A DNA stretch of 64,000 nt from positions 4,745-68,744 of the forward strand of contig NZ_JNZS01000033.1 in assembly GCF_000718515.1 (NCBI RefSeq). Direction: 5' to 3'. The notes below the pieces were generated by a model. The model made no database searches, was not told where the DNA came from, and saw nothing but the letters and a program-made list of their open reading frames with translations. Each line of letters begins with the position of its first letter. Positions within the stretch are counted from its first letter, which is position 1. This document shows, in pieces, positions 34,926 to 43,509 of the stretch. Both the position numbers and the translations under genes were made by a program. Source of the DNA: Micromonospora parva (GTDB taxonomy: Bacteria > Actinomycetota > Actinomycetes > Mycobacteriales > Micromonosporaceae).

Positions 34926-35101
34926 GGCTGTGTCCCTCCGATTCGGCTTCCCTTGCACAGAAAGCCAATCTGGTTCATAGACTTTGCGATAAGCGACCGT
35001 ACCCGATCGGGCGCGTCGCCCCCAGATCACGCCGTGGTCACCCGGGCGACGCGACACCTGGGTCACCGCCGGCGAACCGGACACTCACGCAGCAACCTGC
35101 C

Positions 35102-35779
35102 TCAACCACCGGTTCCCTCGGCCGCCCCGTCCGGGGTGAGGGCCCCACCGTGCGGGTCTGTGTCCAGGAACACGTGCTGGTGGCCGTGGCCGGCGTCGAC
35201 GCTGACCTGGTCGAGCTGGGTCGCCGCCACCGACCAGATCGTCGCGGCCTCGGCCGCCTGCCGGGCCGCGACATCCAGCACGGCCGCCCGCTGCGCGGCC
35301 GGAACGCCGGCGGCCAGCGCGTACGCGTCGACAGCCAGCGACGCCTGCTGGACCGCTGCGCGCAGCCCGCCGCGCGCCACGTTGGTGGCGGTGGTCCCCG
35401 ACGGCGGGTCGGCGAACGGTTCGGCCGCCCGGCGCATGACCTCCTGCCACTGGCGGGTCTGCGCGGCGTCCGGTGCGCGTCCGCCGGTCGTCTCCGTCTT
35501 GATGGCGGCCAGGACCGGGGCGACCTGGTCGCGGACGCGCCGCGCGGTCTCGGTCAACTCCACGATCTGCTGGGCGTCCCGCTTCGCCTCGGCCTGCTTG
35601 ATGCTCGCGATGGTCGCCTCGGTGGCGTCCGGACGGCCCACCTGGTAGCCGACCAGTCCACCGAGCAACGCGGTAACCAGTGCGATCACGCCCGCGACGG
35701 CCGCGTACCGCGCGGTGCGGCGACGACCCACAGCGGCAGTGTCCAACTGGTAGGAGGGTCGGCCGGTGCGGCGCGCCAT
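35102..35779 (-). CDS. Membrane-anchored helical protein of unknown function
   Basis: This 225-residue protein has a basic N-terminus, one transmembrane segment (about 24-46, VAGVIALVTALLGGLVGYQV) and an extracytoplasmic, Ala-rich helical region (TIASIKQAEAKRDAQQIVEL). The C-terminal VDAGHGHQHVFLDTDPHGG is histidine-rich and could bind metal. I do not recognise the family. It is flanked by same-strand genes with gaps of about 109 and 176 bases and is probably monocistronic. Confidence 0.65.
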   Translation of the reverse strand: MARRTGRPSYQLDTAAVGRRRTARYAAVAGVIALVTALLGGLVGYQVGRPDATEATIASIKQAEAKRDAQQIVELTETARRVRDQVAPVLAAIKTETTGGRAPDAAQTRQWQEVMRRAAEPFADPPSGTTATNVARGGLRAAVQQASLAVDAYALAAGVPAAQRAAVLDVAARQAAEAATIWSVAATQLDQVSVDAGHGHQHVFLDTDPHGGALTPDGAAEGTGG

Positions 35780-35888
35780 CGCATCTCCTCACATCGATGG
35801 GGTGGGGCCAAAGATTAGCCGCCCCTCGTGACGTCAGTCGATAGCGCCGCCGATACCCGCACCGGCACACCCGTGTCGGCGGGAACCG

Positions 35889-36800
35889 CTAGACCGGATA
35901 GCCCCACTCGACCAACGGCTTCTCCAGCACCCGTTCGATGGCGGTGACCTGCGCCGGGCTGAGTTCGCCCCGGTACGCCTCCGCCCGGCCCACGGTGAAG
36001 TCGTACCGGGAGAAGCCCTTCTCGAAGGCGGTCGACCAGCGCAGACCGAGGAAGTCGAGCATCCGGGCGACCTGCTCACGTGGCTGCTCGACCAGGTCCT
36101 CGTAGCGCACGTCGAGCCACTGGTCGGCCGGGTGCCGCAGCCGGGCCTGGGCGAAAGCCTCCATCAGCATCTTCCACCCCAGCGCGGCGAGCACCGGGAA
36201 CGAACGGCCGGACTCGATCCACTCCTCCCGCAGGTCGGACGGGAGCGGGCCGTAGATCCAGTTGTCCGGCCCGCGCCACCCGTCCCACCAGCCCATCTGG
36301 AGCCACGAGTTGGCCACCGCGCGGCCGTCGCGGACCACGTTGACCACCCGCAGATCCGGGTACGCGGCGTGCAGCAGACCGGTGCGCGGCCACCCGGTGA
36401 CGTGCTGCACCAGCTGTTGACAGCCCTGCCGGGCGATCCGCTCGTCGAAGAAGACCCGCAGCCGCCGGGACACGAACGGCGTCAGGTCCTCGGCGACCAG
36501 GTCCCGGCACGGCCGGGAGAAACCGGCGAGCACCTGCCGGTCGAGCAGGTGGTACGCCTCCGACGGCGCCACCCGGAGCCGACCCCGCTCCAGCAACCGT
36601 CGACTGTGTCGCAGCGAGGTCATCCCCGCCGGGCGTGGTGCCGAGCGCCGGTAGAGCAGGCCGTTGAACCGGCCCTTGGGGTTGAGCCGGGCCAGTTTGT
36701 CGTCCAGGCCGGAGACGAAGCCGACAGCGGGATGCCGGGAGAGCAACTCCTGGACCAGTGTCGAACCGCAGCGACCGGTGCCCACCACCAGTGAGAGCAT
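35889..36800 (-). CDS. Sulfotransferase family protein (EPS cluster sulfotransferase 1)
   Basis: This 303-residue protein begins with the 5'-phosphosulfate-binding loop GTGRCGST (residues 7-14). The 3'-phosphate region VVNVVRDGRAVANSW is near residues 150-165, with DVRYEDLVEQPREQVARML further on. These are the hallmarks of PAPS-dependent sulfotransferases. A C-terminal SPAQVTAIERVLEKPLVEWGY matches the usual terminal helix. It starts three bases after the preceding sulfotransferase gene, in an operon headed by a glycosyltransferase. It probably adds sulfate to a sugar of the exopolysaccharide. The acceptor is unknown. Confidence 0.85.
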   Translation of the reverse strand: MLSLVVGTGRCGSTLVQELLSRHPAVGFVSGLDDKLARLNPKGRFNGLLYRRSAPRPAGMTSLRHSRRLLERGRLRVAPSEAYHLLDRQVLAGFSRPCRDLVAEDLTPFVSRRLRVFFDERIARQGCQQLVQHVTGWPRTGLLHAAYPDLRVVNVVRDGRAVANSWLQMGWWDGWRGPDNWIYGPLPSDLREEWIESGRSFPVLAALGWKMLMEAFAQARLRHPADQWLDVRYEDLVEQPREQVARMLDFLGLRWSTAFEKGFSRYDFTVGRAEAYRGELSPAQVTAIERVLEKPLVEWGYPV

Positions 36801-36803
36801 CGT

Positions 36804-37859
36804 TCAGCCTTCCTGCCGGGTGGCGGGTGACGGGGAGACGGCCGGGTCCGCGGTGCGGCGGACGGCTGAGGAGGGCCGCTGCTCGTCGTCGGCCCGCTGG
36901 CGGAGCTGGGTGGCCGCCGGGCGGCGTAACGGGTAGCCGAAGCGGGTCAGGGCCACGGCGGTCAGCCCGGTCACCACTGCGTACGCGCGGGTGGTGAGCC
37001 CGGTCAGCCACTCGGTGTCGGCGACCACCTCGACCAGCCCGGTGCGGTGCCGCGAGGGGTTGCCGGCCACCGAGTGGGTGGGCCGGAGCCGCACCGTGGC
37101 CGGCGTCGGGAACGGAAGCTCGTCGGGGGTCGCGCCGACGAAGCCGGCGATCTGGGCGGTGGTGCCCGCCGGGTCGGCCACGAAGTCCTCGTACCGCACC
37201 CGCAGGTAGCGGCCCGGCGCACCGCGGCGACCACCCCACAGGCGTACGGTCGCGGTGTTCCAGACCAGCCAGAGCAGCGCGGCCTTGCCGACGGGTGGTC
37301 GGCTCATCAGCTGGTCGTCGGCGGGACCGTCCAGGAGGCGTCGACGACGCCAGGAGTACGCGGTCGCGCGCGGGTCACGCACCACGTGCAGGACGTACAG
37401 GTCGATGCCGGGCAGGCTGCCGAGCAGGGCGCCGTACGGCGGCAGCTTGGAGGAGTCGACGATGACACCGTCGGACCGGCCGGGCAGTGCGTGTTCGGCG
37501 ATCGAGGCGTAGAGCCGGGCCAGGTGCCTGTCATCGGGGTGGCCGGGGACCGGCGGCTGGCCGCGACGGTGGCGGCGCAGCAGCGCTGGCAGCCGCCGCA
37601 GCCGCAGCCGCTGGGCCAACCGGGCGGCGATCCCGGCCGGGTCGGCGTCGCCCAGGTCGGCGCGCACGCGGGCCCAGAGCGGGCAGTCGCCCACCGGGGA
37701 ACCGCAGCCGCACTGCCGGTTCTCCAGGATGCCGCGCCGCCACAGGTACCGCAGCTCGCCGGCCGCGAAGAAGCCCGGCAACTGGCCCAGGACGGTGGTC
37801 ACCAGGGTGCTGCCGCTGCGACCGCTGCCGGCGAGGTAGAGCACCCGTACCCGGCTCAC
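36804..37859 (-). CDS. Sulfotransferase (EPS cluster sulfotransferase 2)
   Basis: GTG 37859 overlaps the glycosyltransferase stop (GTGA). The 351-residue product has the PAPS loop AGSGRSGSTLV (10-20), the 3'-phosphate motif VLHVVRDPRATAYSW and the VRYEDFVADPAGTTAQIAGF helix. Its N-terminus includes CGCGSPVGDCPLW, a cysteine-rich insertion seen in some actinobacterial sulfotransferases. A low-complexity C-terminal tail (about 310-351) is unlike the rest. Coupling to the GT4 gene suggests action on the same glycan. Confidence 0.85.
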   Translation of the reverse strand: MSRVRVLYLAGSGRSGSTLVTTVLGQLPGFFAAGELRYLWRRGILENRQCGCGSPVGDCPLWARVRADLGDADPAGIAARLAQRLRLRRLPALLRRHRRGQPPVPGHPDDRHLARLYASIAEHALPGRSDGVIVDSSKLPPYGALLGSLPGIDLYVLHVVRDPRATAYSWRRRRLLDGPADDQLMSRPPVGKAALLWLVWNTATVRLWGGRRGAPGRYLRVRYEDFVADPAGTTAQIAGFVGATPDELPFPTPATVRLRPTHSVAGNPSRHRTGLVEVVADTEWLTGLTTRAYAVVTGLTAVALTRFGYPLRRPAATQLRQRADDEQRPSSAVRRTADPAVSPSPATRQEG

Positions 37860-39139
37860 CGGGCCGCTCCCCCACCGGCCGTGGCGCGACCGGTCCGCCG
37901 CCGCGCCGGCAGCGCCGCGGCGGCCTCGGCGTACAGCCCGCGAATGCGCTCCAGGTGCCGGTCCGGCGCGAACTGGGCGGCGATCTTCGTTCGGCCGGCC
38001 CGGCCCATCCGGTACGCCCGCTGTGGGTCGGCCAGGATGTCGGTCAGCGCGGCGGCGAGGGCGGTGGGCTCGTCGGCGGCGACGATGCGCCCGTCCACCT
38101 CGGACTCGACCAGCTCGGGCAGCCCACCCAGATCGGTGGTCACCACCGGGACACCGCAGGCGAACGCCTCCAGCACCGCCATCGGTTGGTTCTCGTGCCA
38201 CCGGGACGGGACGGCGACCACCGCCGCCGACCGGATCAGCTCGTGCAGGCGGGGCTTGTCGAGCCGACCGTGGAACCGGACCCGGCCGGGCACCCGCCGG
38301 GCGGCGAGCGCCTCCAGCTCCGGGCGGACCGGGCCGTCCCCGGCGACGTCCACGCAGACGCCGTCCGGCAGCGCGGCGGCGGCCTCGATCAGCACGTCGA
38401 CGCCCTTCTCCGGGGCCAGCCTGCCGGCGAAGACGACACCGCCGCCGGGCGTCTGCTTGGCGGTGACACCGGTCAGGTCGACGAAGTGGTTGACCACCCG
38501 CAACCGGTCCGGGTAGACGCCCGCGCGGCGCATCACGTCGGCCAGGAACCCACTCGGGCTGACGAAGAGCTGCACCGGGTCGTACGCGTTGAGCCGCCGG
38601 TGCAACCAGGACTCGACGGCGAGCAGACCGCTGCGTGACAGCGAGCCGTCCTTGCAGCGGCGGCGGGCCGCCTGCAACGGGCCACCGGTGACGCACGCCT
38701 GGCAGGGCCGGCCCCGGTCCAGCAGTTGGTAACTCGGGCAGGCGAGCTTGTAGTCGTGCATGGTCAGCACGCACGGCACCCCGGCGGCGCGGGCCGCGGC
38801 GAGCACCGACGGGGAGAGCTGGTGGTAGATGTTGTGCAGGTGCAGCACGTCCGGCCGGAAGTCGTCGATCACCTGGGCCAGTCCGCGCCGGCTCGTCGGC
38901 GACCACAGCATCCGCCCGACGGCCACCGCCCGGGGCCGCACCCCGCTCGGCGCCGGCTCCAACTCCACTTCGGACGGGAACCGCGCGGCGTACGGCAGCG
39001 GCGACTCGTTCTCCGGGTGGCTCATGCCGAAGTAGGCGACAGTGTCGCCGGCGGCCCGTTGCAGGTCGGCGAGATCGAGCAAGTACCCCTCGGCACCGCC
39101 ACGGCGGTAGAGGAACTTGTTCACATGCAGCACGCGCAT
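37856..39139 (-). CDS. Family 4 glycosyltransferase (EPS cluster)
   Basis: ATG 39139 opens MRVLHVNKFLYRRGGAEGYL, the canonical N-terminus of GT4 enzymes, giving 427 residues; upstream in-frame codons add no homologous sequence. The C-terminal Rossmann domain has FAGRLAPEKGVDVLIEAA and the nucleotide-sugar motif VPSRWHENQPMAVLEAFACG. A Cys-rich loop CPSYQLLDRGRPCQACVTGG is characteristic of a GT4 subgroup. It transfers a sugar in exopolysaccharide assembly and heads an operon with two sulfotransferases, with which it overlaps. Confidence 0.9.
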   Translation of the reverse strand: MRVLHVNKFLYRRGGAEGYLLDLADLQRAAGDTVAYFGMSHPENESPLPYAARFPSEVELEPAPSGVRPRAVAVGRMLWSPTSRRGLAQVIDDFRPDVLHLHNIYHQLSPSVLAAARAAGVPCVLTMHDYKLACPSYQLLDRGRPCQACVTGGPLQAARRRCKDGSLSRSGLLAVESWLHRRLNAYDPVQLFVSPSGFLADVMRRAGVYPDRLRVVNHFVDLTGVTAKQTPGGGVVFAGRLAPEKGVDVLIEAAAALPDGVCVDVAGDGPVRPELEALAARRVPGRVRFHGRLDKPRLHELIRSAAVVAVPSRWHENQPMAVLEAFACGVPVVTTDLGGLPELVESEVDGRIVAADEPTALAAALTDILADPQRAYRMGRAGRTKIAAQFAPDRHLERIRGLYAEAAAALPARRRTGRATAGGGAAR

Positions 39140-39399
39140 CGACTCGGCCTGCTCACGTCGATCGGGCGAATCGGGCCCCGAGGTGATGACCGAGATCCGC
39201 CCGCCCCGGCCACGGCCCACGGTATGCAGGCCGGGTCAGCGAGTCCAGTTCACATTAGCCATGTGGCTGAACGGGTGATCTTCGTCTGCCCGTGCGGTCC
39301 GCAGCCTGGCCTCCCGCCATGATCTCCCGATAGCCTGGCTGCCGCCGGTCGTACCCGCTCTGCTGCGGGGCCGGGCCGGTGCCCCGACAAGGAGGACCC

Positions 39400-40362
39400 G
39401 TGGCAGCCGACGACGAGGTCTCCGCGCTCGCGTACACCGCGCGGCGGGTCCGGCGGCACCTGCGCTGGGCGCGTACCGAGGGGATCGGACGGCTGATCGA
39501 GGAGGACCGCCTCAACCCGGTCGACCGGATCGGCACGGCACTGGCGAAGCGACGCTGGCGGCGGCGGACCGGCCGCACGCCCGGCTCGGCGATGCCGGTC
39601 TACCTGGTCGGCCTGCAACGCTCCGGCACGAACATGCTGGTCCGCGGCCTGGACGCCGCACCCGAGGTCGAGGTCCGCAACGAGAACGACAGCACCCTCT
39701 TCCACCGCTTCCAACTCCGCCCGGACCCGGTGCTGACCGCCGTCATCCAGCGCAGCCGTCACGCGTACGTCCTGGTCAAGCCGCTCTGCGAGAGTCACCG
39801 TGTGGACGAGTTGCTGGCCCTGCCGGGGCTGACCCCCGGGCGCGCGCTCTGGGTCTACCGCGACGTCGACGACCGGGCCCGCTCCGAGGTCGCCAAGTTC
39901 GGGGACGCCAACCTGCGGGCCCTGCGGGCGATCGCCGACGGCAGCATCGGGCGACGGTGGCAGGGGCAGCGCCTCGACGCCGACGCCGTCGAGCTGATCC
40001 GGGCCCACGACCCGCAACGGTTGGATCCGCACAGCGGCGCGGCGCTGTTCTGGTACGTCCGCAACTCGCTGGTCTTCCGGCTCGGCCTCGACCGGCGCAG
40101 CGACGTGTTGCTGTGCCGCTACGACAGCCTGGTCGCGGACCCCGCCGCACAGCTTCGGCGGCTCTGCGCCTTCCTCGACTTCCCGTACCACCCACGGCTG
40201 CACGCGCACATCGGCCCCCGCCAGTCACACGGTGCGGCGGAGCACCGGCGGCTGCCGATCGACAGGCGCGTGCGGGCCCGCTGCGACGAGCTGACCGACC
40301 GGCTCGACCGCGCCGCGGCCGACGCCCGACCCGAGACCACGAAGGCGGCCGACAGTGGCTGA
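39400..40362 (+). CDS. Sulfotransferase family protein (EPS cluster sulfotransferase 3)
   Basis: GTG 39400 has AAGGAGGAC just upstream, giving 320 residues. After a basic N-terminal extension of about 60 residues comes the PAPS loop VGLQRSGTNML (70-80). The segment LWVYRDVDDRARSEV occupies the 3'-phosphate position and CRYDSLVADPAAQLRRLC follows. It is the most divergent of the five sulfotransferases. It opens a three-gene plus-strand operon: its end overlaps the next sulfotransferase by eight bases. It diverges from the GT4 operon across about 260 bases that must hold both promoters. Confidence 0.82.
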   Translation: MAADDEVSALAYTARRVRRHLRWARTEGIGRLIEEDRLNPVDRIGTALAKRRWRRRTGRTPGSAMPVYLVGLQRSGTNMLVRGLDAAPEVEVRNENDSTLFHRFQLRPDPVLTAVIQRSRHAYVLVKPLCESHRVDELLALPGLTPGRALWVYRDVDDRARSEVAKFGDANLRALRAIADGSIGRRWQGQRLDADAVELIRAHDPQRLDPHSGAALFWYVRNSLVFRLGLDRRSDVLLCRYDSLVADPAAQLRRLCAFLDFPYHPRLHAHIGPRQSHGAAEHRRLPIDRRVRARCDELTDRLDRAAADARPETTKAADSG

Positions 40363-41134
40363 GACCGGAACCCGTACCGCGCCGATCTTCCTGGTCGGCT
40401 GCCAGCGGTCGGGCACCACCATGGTGCGTCTCGTCCTGGACTCACACTCGCGGATCAGCTGCGGCCCGGAGACCCGGTTCCTGCCCGACCTGCGACGGAT
40501 CGTCGGCCGGGACTGGGAACGGCTGGCCCGCTTCGGGTTTCCGCGCGAGGACTGGCTGCGCCGGATCCGGGACTTCTTCGGCGGTGTGCACGCCGACTAC
40601 GCCGCCGCCCGGGGCAAGGCCCGGTGGGCCGACAAGACCCCGCTGTACGCGATGTCGCTGGACTTCGTCACCGAGGTCTTCCCGGACGCCCAGATCGTGC
40701 ACCTCATCCGGGACGGCCGCGACGTGGTGGTCTCGCACCGCAAACGGTTCGGCTACTGGTCCGCCGTGAAGTGCGTGGTGAAGTGGCCGCGCTACATCCG
40801 GGCCGCGCGGGCGGTCGGCGCCACCCTGCCGGCGGACCGCTACTACGAGCTGCGCTACGAGCAGGCGGTCAGCGAGCCGGAGAAGACGATGCGGGCCCTG
40901 TTCGAGTTCCTCGGCGAACCGTGGGAGGACGGCATCCTCGACTACGACAGCAAGCAGCACGACGTGGCCCAGAAGTACACCACCGAGGCGGAGCGACGAC
41001 GGGCGGCGGCGAGCGTCACCGAACCGATCTACGGCTCCCGGGTGGGCACCTACCGCCGCGAACTCGACCCGTTCCTGCGCCTGCTGGTCTGGGTCTTCTC
41101 CGGTCCGACCCTGCGCGCCCTGGGTTACCGGTGA
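40355..41134 (+). CDS. Sulfotransferase (EPS cluster sulfotransferase 4)
   Basis: GTG 40355 overlaps the previous gene by eight bases. The 259-residue product is a compact sulfotransferase with PAPS loop VGCQRSGTTMVRLVL (14-28), 3'-phosphate motif IVHLIRDGRDVVVSH, and LRYEQAVSEPEKTMRALFEF. The length and motif order match Stf0/protein-tyrosine-like bacterial sulfotransferases. Its TGA overlaps the GTG of a glycosidase-like lipoprotein gene, so three genes are translationally linked. Confidence 0.87.
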   Translation: MAETGTRTAPIFLVGCQRSGTTMVRLVLDSHSRISCGPETRFLPDLRRIVGRDWERLARFGFPREDWLRRIRDFFGGVHADYAAARGKARWADKTPLYAMSLDFVTEVFPDAQIVHLIRDGRDVVVSHRKRFGYWSAVKCVVKWPRYIRAARAVGATLPADRYYELRYEQAVSEPEKTMRALFEFLGEPWEDGILDYDSKQHDVAQKYTTEAERRRAAASVTEPIYGSRVGTYRRELDPFLRLLVWVFSGPTLRALGYR

Positions 41135-42615
41135 CCCGCCCGAGCCGGCGGCGCGCGATCGCCACCGTCGCCATCGCCGCCACCCTCCTGCTCACCGCCG
41201 GCTGCACCGGCGGCGACAACGATCCGCCGCCGGCCGCCACCCCCTCCGCGACGGCGGCACCCGCAACCGGCGCGCCGGCGCGCACCGGCGAGCAGGTGAG
41301 CAACCCGTTCGGCGCGCACTGGGACTGGTCGCGGTTTCAGCAGTTCGGGCCGTACCTGCGCCGGCTCGCCGGTTCGGCGACGTACGAGGAGATCTCCTGG
41401 TGCGAGATCGAACGGACCCCCGGTAAGGCGGACTGGGCCGGGCTGGACGAGATCGCCACGCGCAGCCGGGACCTGGGCATCACACTGCACCTGAAGATCC
41501 GCACCGGTGTGTGCTGGGCGACCGGTGGCACCGCACGCTACACCCGGGGCGCGGCCAACAAGACCGAGTCGGCGATGCCCACCGACCTCGGCGCGTACCA
41601 GCGGTTCGTCGGCGAGGTGGTGCACCGCTACGGCCCGTACGGGGTGCGGGAGTACGCGATCGAGAACGAGGTCAACGCGCCGAGCTACTGGGCCGGCAGC
41701 CCCGAGGACTACGCGCGGCTGCTCCGGGCCGCCGCCGAGACGATCCGCGCGACCGACCAGAAGGCGCGGGTGGTCGACTCCGGCATCAGCAGTGTCGCGT
41801 ACGGCATGGGTGTCGCCGACCGGCTGCTGCGCGCCGATCGGGTGCCCGAGGCCGTCGCCGCCTATCAGGCGTACTTCCAGCGTCGGGTCGGCACCCGGGG
41901 GCAGCAGATTCCGGCGGTGACCGGGGAGGCGCAGCTACGTCGGGCGCTCGGCACCGAGACCAACAGCCGCAACCTGCGTTTCCTGGCGGTGACCGAGTCG
42001 CTGCTGACCGACCGCACCGTCGACGTCCGGCAGGTGCACTTCTACGAGCACTTCAGCGGGGTGGCCCCGCTGCTGGACTACCTGCGCGCCACCACACCGC
42101 CGGGCACCCCGATCCAGGCGTGGGAGGTCGGTCAGTTCTGGCGCGACGGCGACGGCGACCCGGCCAGCCGGGCCACGGAGATGGTCAAGACGGTCACCCT
42201 GCTGGCGGCCGGTGGGATCGGTGAGATCAGTTGGTTGCCGTTGGCGTACAACCCGAACAACGCGGCCGGCAGCGAGGTCCGCTACGGCCTGCTCGACCCG
42301 GACGGCACCGAACGGGAGGCCGGCCGGATGCTGGCGGCCCTGGCCGACGCCGCCCGGGACGCCACCGTCACGCCGCTACCCGCCTCGGTGGCCGGCAGGC
42401 TGAACGGGGTCGCGTTCGTCCGGGGTGGTCAGAGCACGCTGGTGCTCTGGTCGGCGTCGAACACGCCGGTGACGGTGCCCGCGGCACCGGGCGCCCGGGC
42501 CGGGGCGGTGGGTTCCCCGCTGGGCGTGGCCGGCGGCGGCACCACGATCACCGACGTGCCCGTCCTGCTCCGCGCCGACCAGCCGGTGGACCGGGTCCTC
42601 GCCGCCGTCCGCTAG
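41131..42615 (+). CDS. Glycoside-hydrolase-like TIM-barrel lipoprotein (clan A type)
   Basis: GTG 41131 overlaps the upstream stop (GTGA). The 494-residue product has a lipobox TAGC (Cys25), a Pro/Ala/Thr linker, then a TIM-barrel-like domain starting VSNPFGAHWDWSRFQQFGPY. The probable acid/base is E180 in IENEV and the nucleophile E332 in AWEVGQF, as expected of clan A hydrolases such as GH39. A small beta domain closes the chain. Its position at the end of a sulfotransferase operon suggests it trims or releases the sulfated glycan at the cell surface. Exact GH family not determined. Confidence 0.75.
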   Translation: MTRPSRRRAIATVAIAATLLLTAGCTGGDNDPPPAATPSATAAPATGAPARTGEQVSNPFGAHWDWSRFQQFGPYLRRLAGSATYEEISWCEIERTPGKADWAGLDEIATRSRDLGITLHLKIRTGVCWATGGTARYTRGAANKTESAMPTDLGAYQRFVGEVVHRYGPYGVREYAIENEVNAPSYWAGSPEDYARLLRAAAETIRATDQKARVVDSGISSVAYGMGVADRLLRADRVPEAVAAYQAYFQRRVGTRGQQIPAVTGEAQLRRALGTETNSRNLRFLAVTESLLTDRTVDVRQVHFYEHFSGVAPLLDYLRATTPPGTPIQAWEVGQFWRDGDGDPASRATEMVKTVTLLAAGGIGEISWLPLAYNPNNAAGSEVRYGLLDPDGTEREAGRMLAALADAARDATVTPLPASVAGRLNGVAFVRGGQSTLVLWSASNTPVTVPAAPGARAGAVGSPLGVAGGGTTITDVPVLLRADQPVDRVLAAVR

Positions 42616-43509
42616 GGCCTGTTTCATAAGGGTGGCCGAGCCGAGGCGGAGTCCGGGCGGCGATCCGGCAAGGCGCGGTTTCGTCCGGATACCGGTGTCG
42701 TATCCGGACGAAACCGCAACGCCGCCGGTCGTCGTCTCCCGCAGGGCCGGGGTCAGCTCGGAGACGCCCGGGTCGACCCGGCGGGTGTGCCGGGTGAACG
42801 CCTCCGGGGTGAAGGCCGGCAGGCCGAGGAAGCGCACGATCTCGCCGTACGTGCCGGCCGGGTCGGCGTTCAGGTCTTCGGTCCGGGCAACGTGGATCCG
42901 CTCCCGGGGGACGTGCGCGAACCACCGGTTCAGCTGCTCGGCGTAGCGGCCCCGGGCAGCGTACGAGTGGTTACGCAACGCCCGGTGCGCGGCCGGGCTG
43001 TCCGGGCCGCGCCGCGTCGCCCTCGCCAGCCGCTCCTCCTCGGCGTCCAACGCGTCGGCGAAGGAAAGCGGTTCGACGCCGTACGAGCGGGTGTGCAGGT
43101 AGTGCGAGTAGGCCCGCTGCACCGGGTCGCGCAGCAGGACGACGAAGCGGGCCTGCGGCAGGGCAGCCGCGACCCGGGCCGGCACGCTCGGATGGAACAG
43201 GTAGTAGGGGCTCGCCTCAAACGTGCGCTCCCCCGGGGCGAGGCGCGGGAAGTGCCCCCGGTACCACCGCGCCCCCCGAGCGTGGTGGACGCTGAAGTAC
43301 TGCAACTCCTTGCCGGTGGGCACCCGGACCCGGGGATGCGCGGCGAGGTGGTGGTACAGCGACGTGGTGCCGCAGCGCTGCGCGCCGATCACCAGGAAGT
43401 CCGGCAGCGGTCCCGGCTCCCCCGGTCGCGCCGCCCGTCCCCAGGCCCGTGCCGTGCGCACCCCCCGACGCAGCCGGTCGGTGACCTGACGCCGTGCGCC
43501 GCCGCTCAC
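42376..43509 (-). CDS. Sulfotransferase with abnormal C-terminus (EPS cluster sulfotransferase 5)
   Basis: GTG 43509 overlaps the flippase stop. Residues 1-264 are a clear sulfotransferase: PAPS loop VIGAQRCGTTSLYHHL (40-55), GKELQYFSVH, 3'-phosphate motif VVLLRDPVQRAYSHY and VARTEDLNADPAGTYGEIV. From about 265 on the frame enters a perfect 18-bp hairpin and then reads about 80 codons antisense to the GH-like gene before a stop at 42376. The expected terminal helix is missing, so the original 3' end seems to have been lost. Activity is uncertain; the true protein may be partly truncated or unstable. Confidence 0.72.
   Translation of the reverse strand: MSGGARRQVTDRLRRGVRTARAWGRAARPGEPGPLPDFLVIGAQRCGTTSLYHHLAAHPRVRVPTGKELQYFSVHHARGARWYRGHFPRLAPGERTFEASPYYLFHPSVPARVAAALPQARFVVLLRDPVQRAYSHYLHTRSYGVEPLSFADALDAEEERLARATRRGPDSPAAHRALRNHSYAARGRYAEQLNRWFAHVPRERIHVARTEDLNADPAGTYGEIVRFLGLPAFTPEAFTRHTRRVDPGVSELTPALRETTTGGVAVSSGYDTGIRTKPRLAGSPPGLRLGSATLMKQALADGGEDPVHRLVGAEQDGHVGDRGAAAGHAQRGTHRPGPGARCRGHRHRRVRRRPEHQRALTTPDERDPVQPAGHRGG
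42675..42717. terminator. Perfect 18-bp hairpin between convergent EPS operons
   Basis: GCGGTTTCGTCCGGATAC (42675-42692) pairs with GTATCCGGACGAAACCGC (42700-42717) around a seven-base loop. The flanking 42616-42674 begins GGCCTGTTTCATAAGG, which resembles an insertion-sequence end. The hairpin can terminate the GH-like gene and lies inside the frame of the convergent sulfotransferase. Confidence 0.7.

Noticed and set aside
36804..38906. 700-codon frame joining the sulfotransferase to sequence inside the GT4 gene
   Set aside because: Homology begins only at GTG 37859. The upstream part is out of frame with the glycosyltransferase and has no domain.
40624..42615. 663-codon frame that would extend the glycosidase-like protein upstream
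   Set aside because: The lipoprotein signal begins at GTG 41131, which overlaps the sulfotransferase stop; the upstream part is a shadow of that gene.
42616..42674. Intact insertion sequence
   Set aside because: Only one short end-like sequence is present; there is no transposase frame, paired inverted repeat or target duplication.
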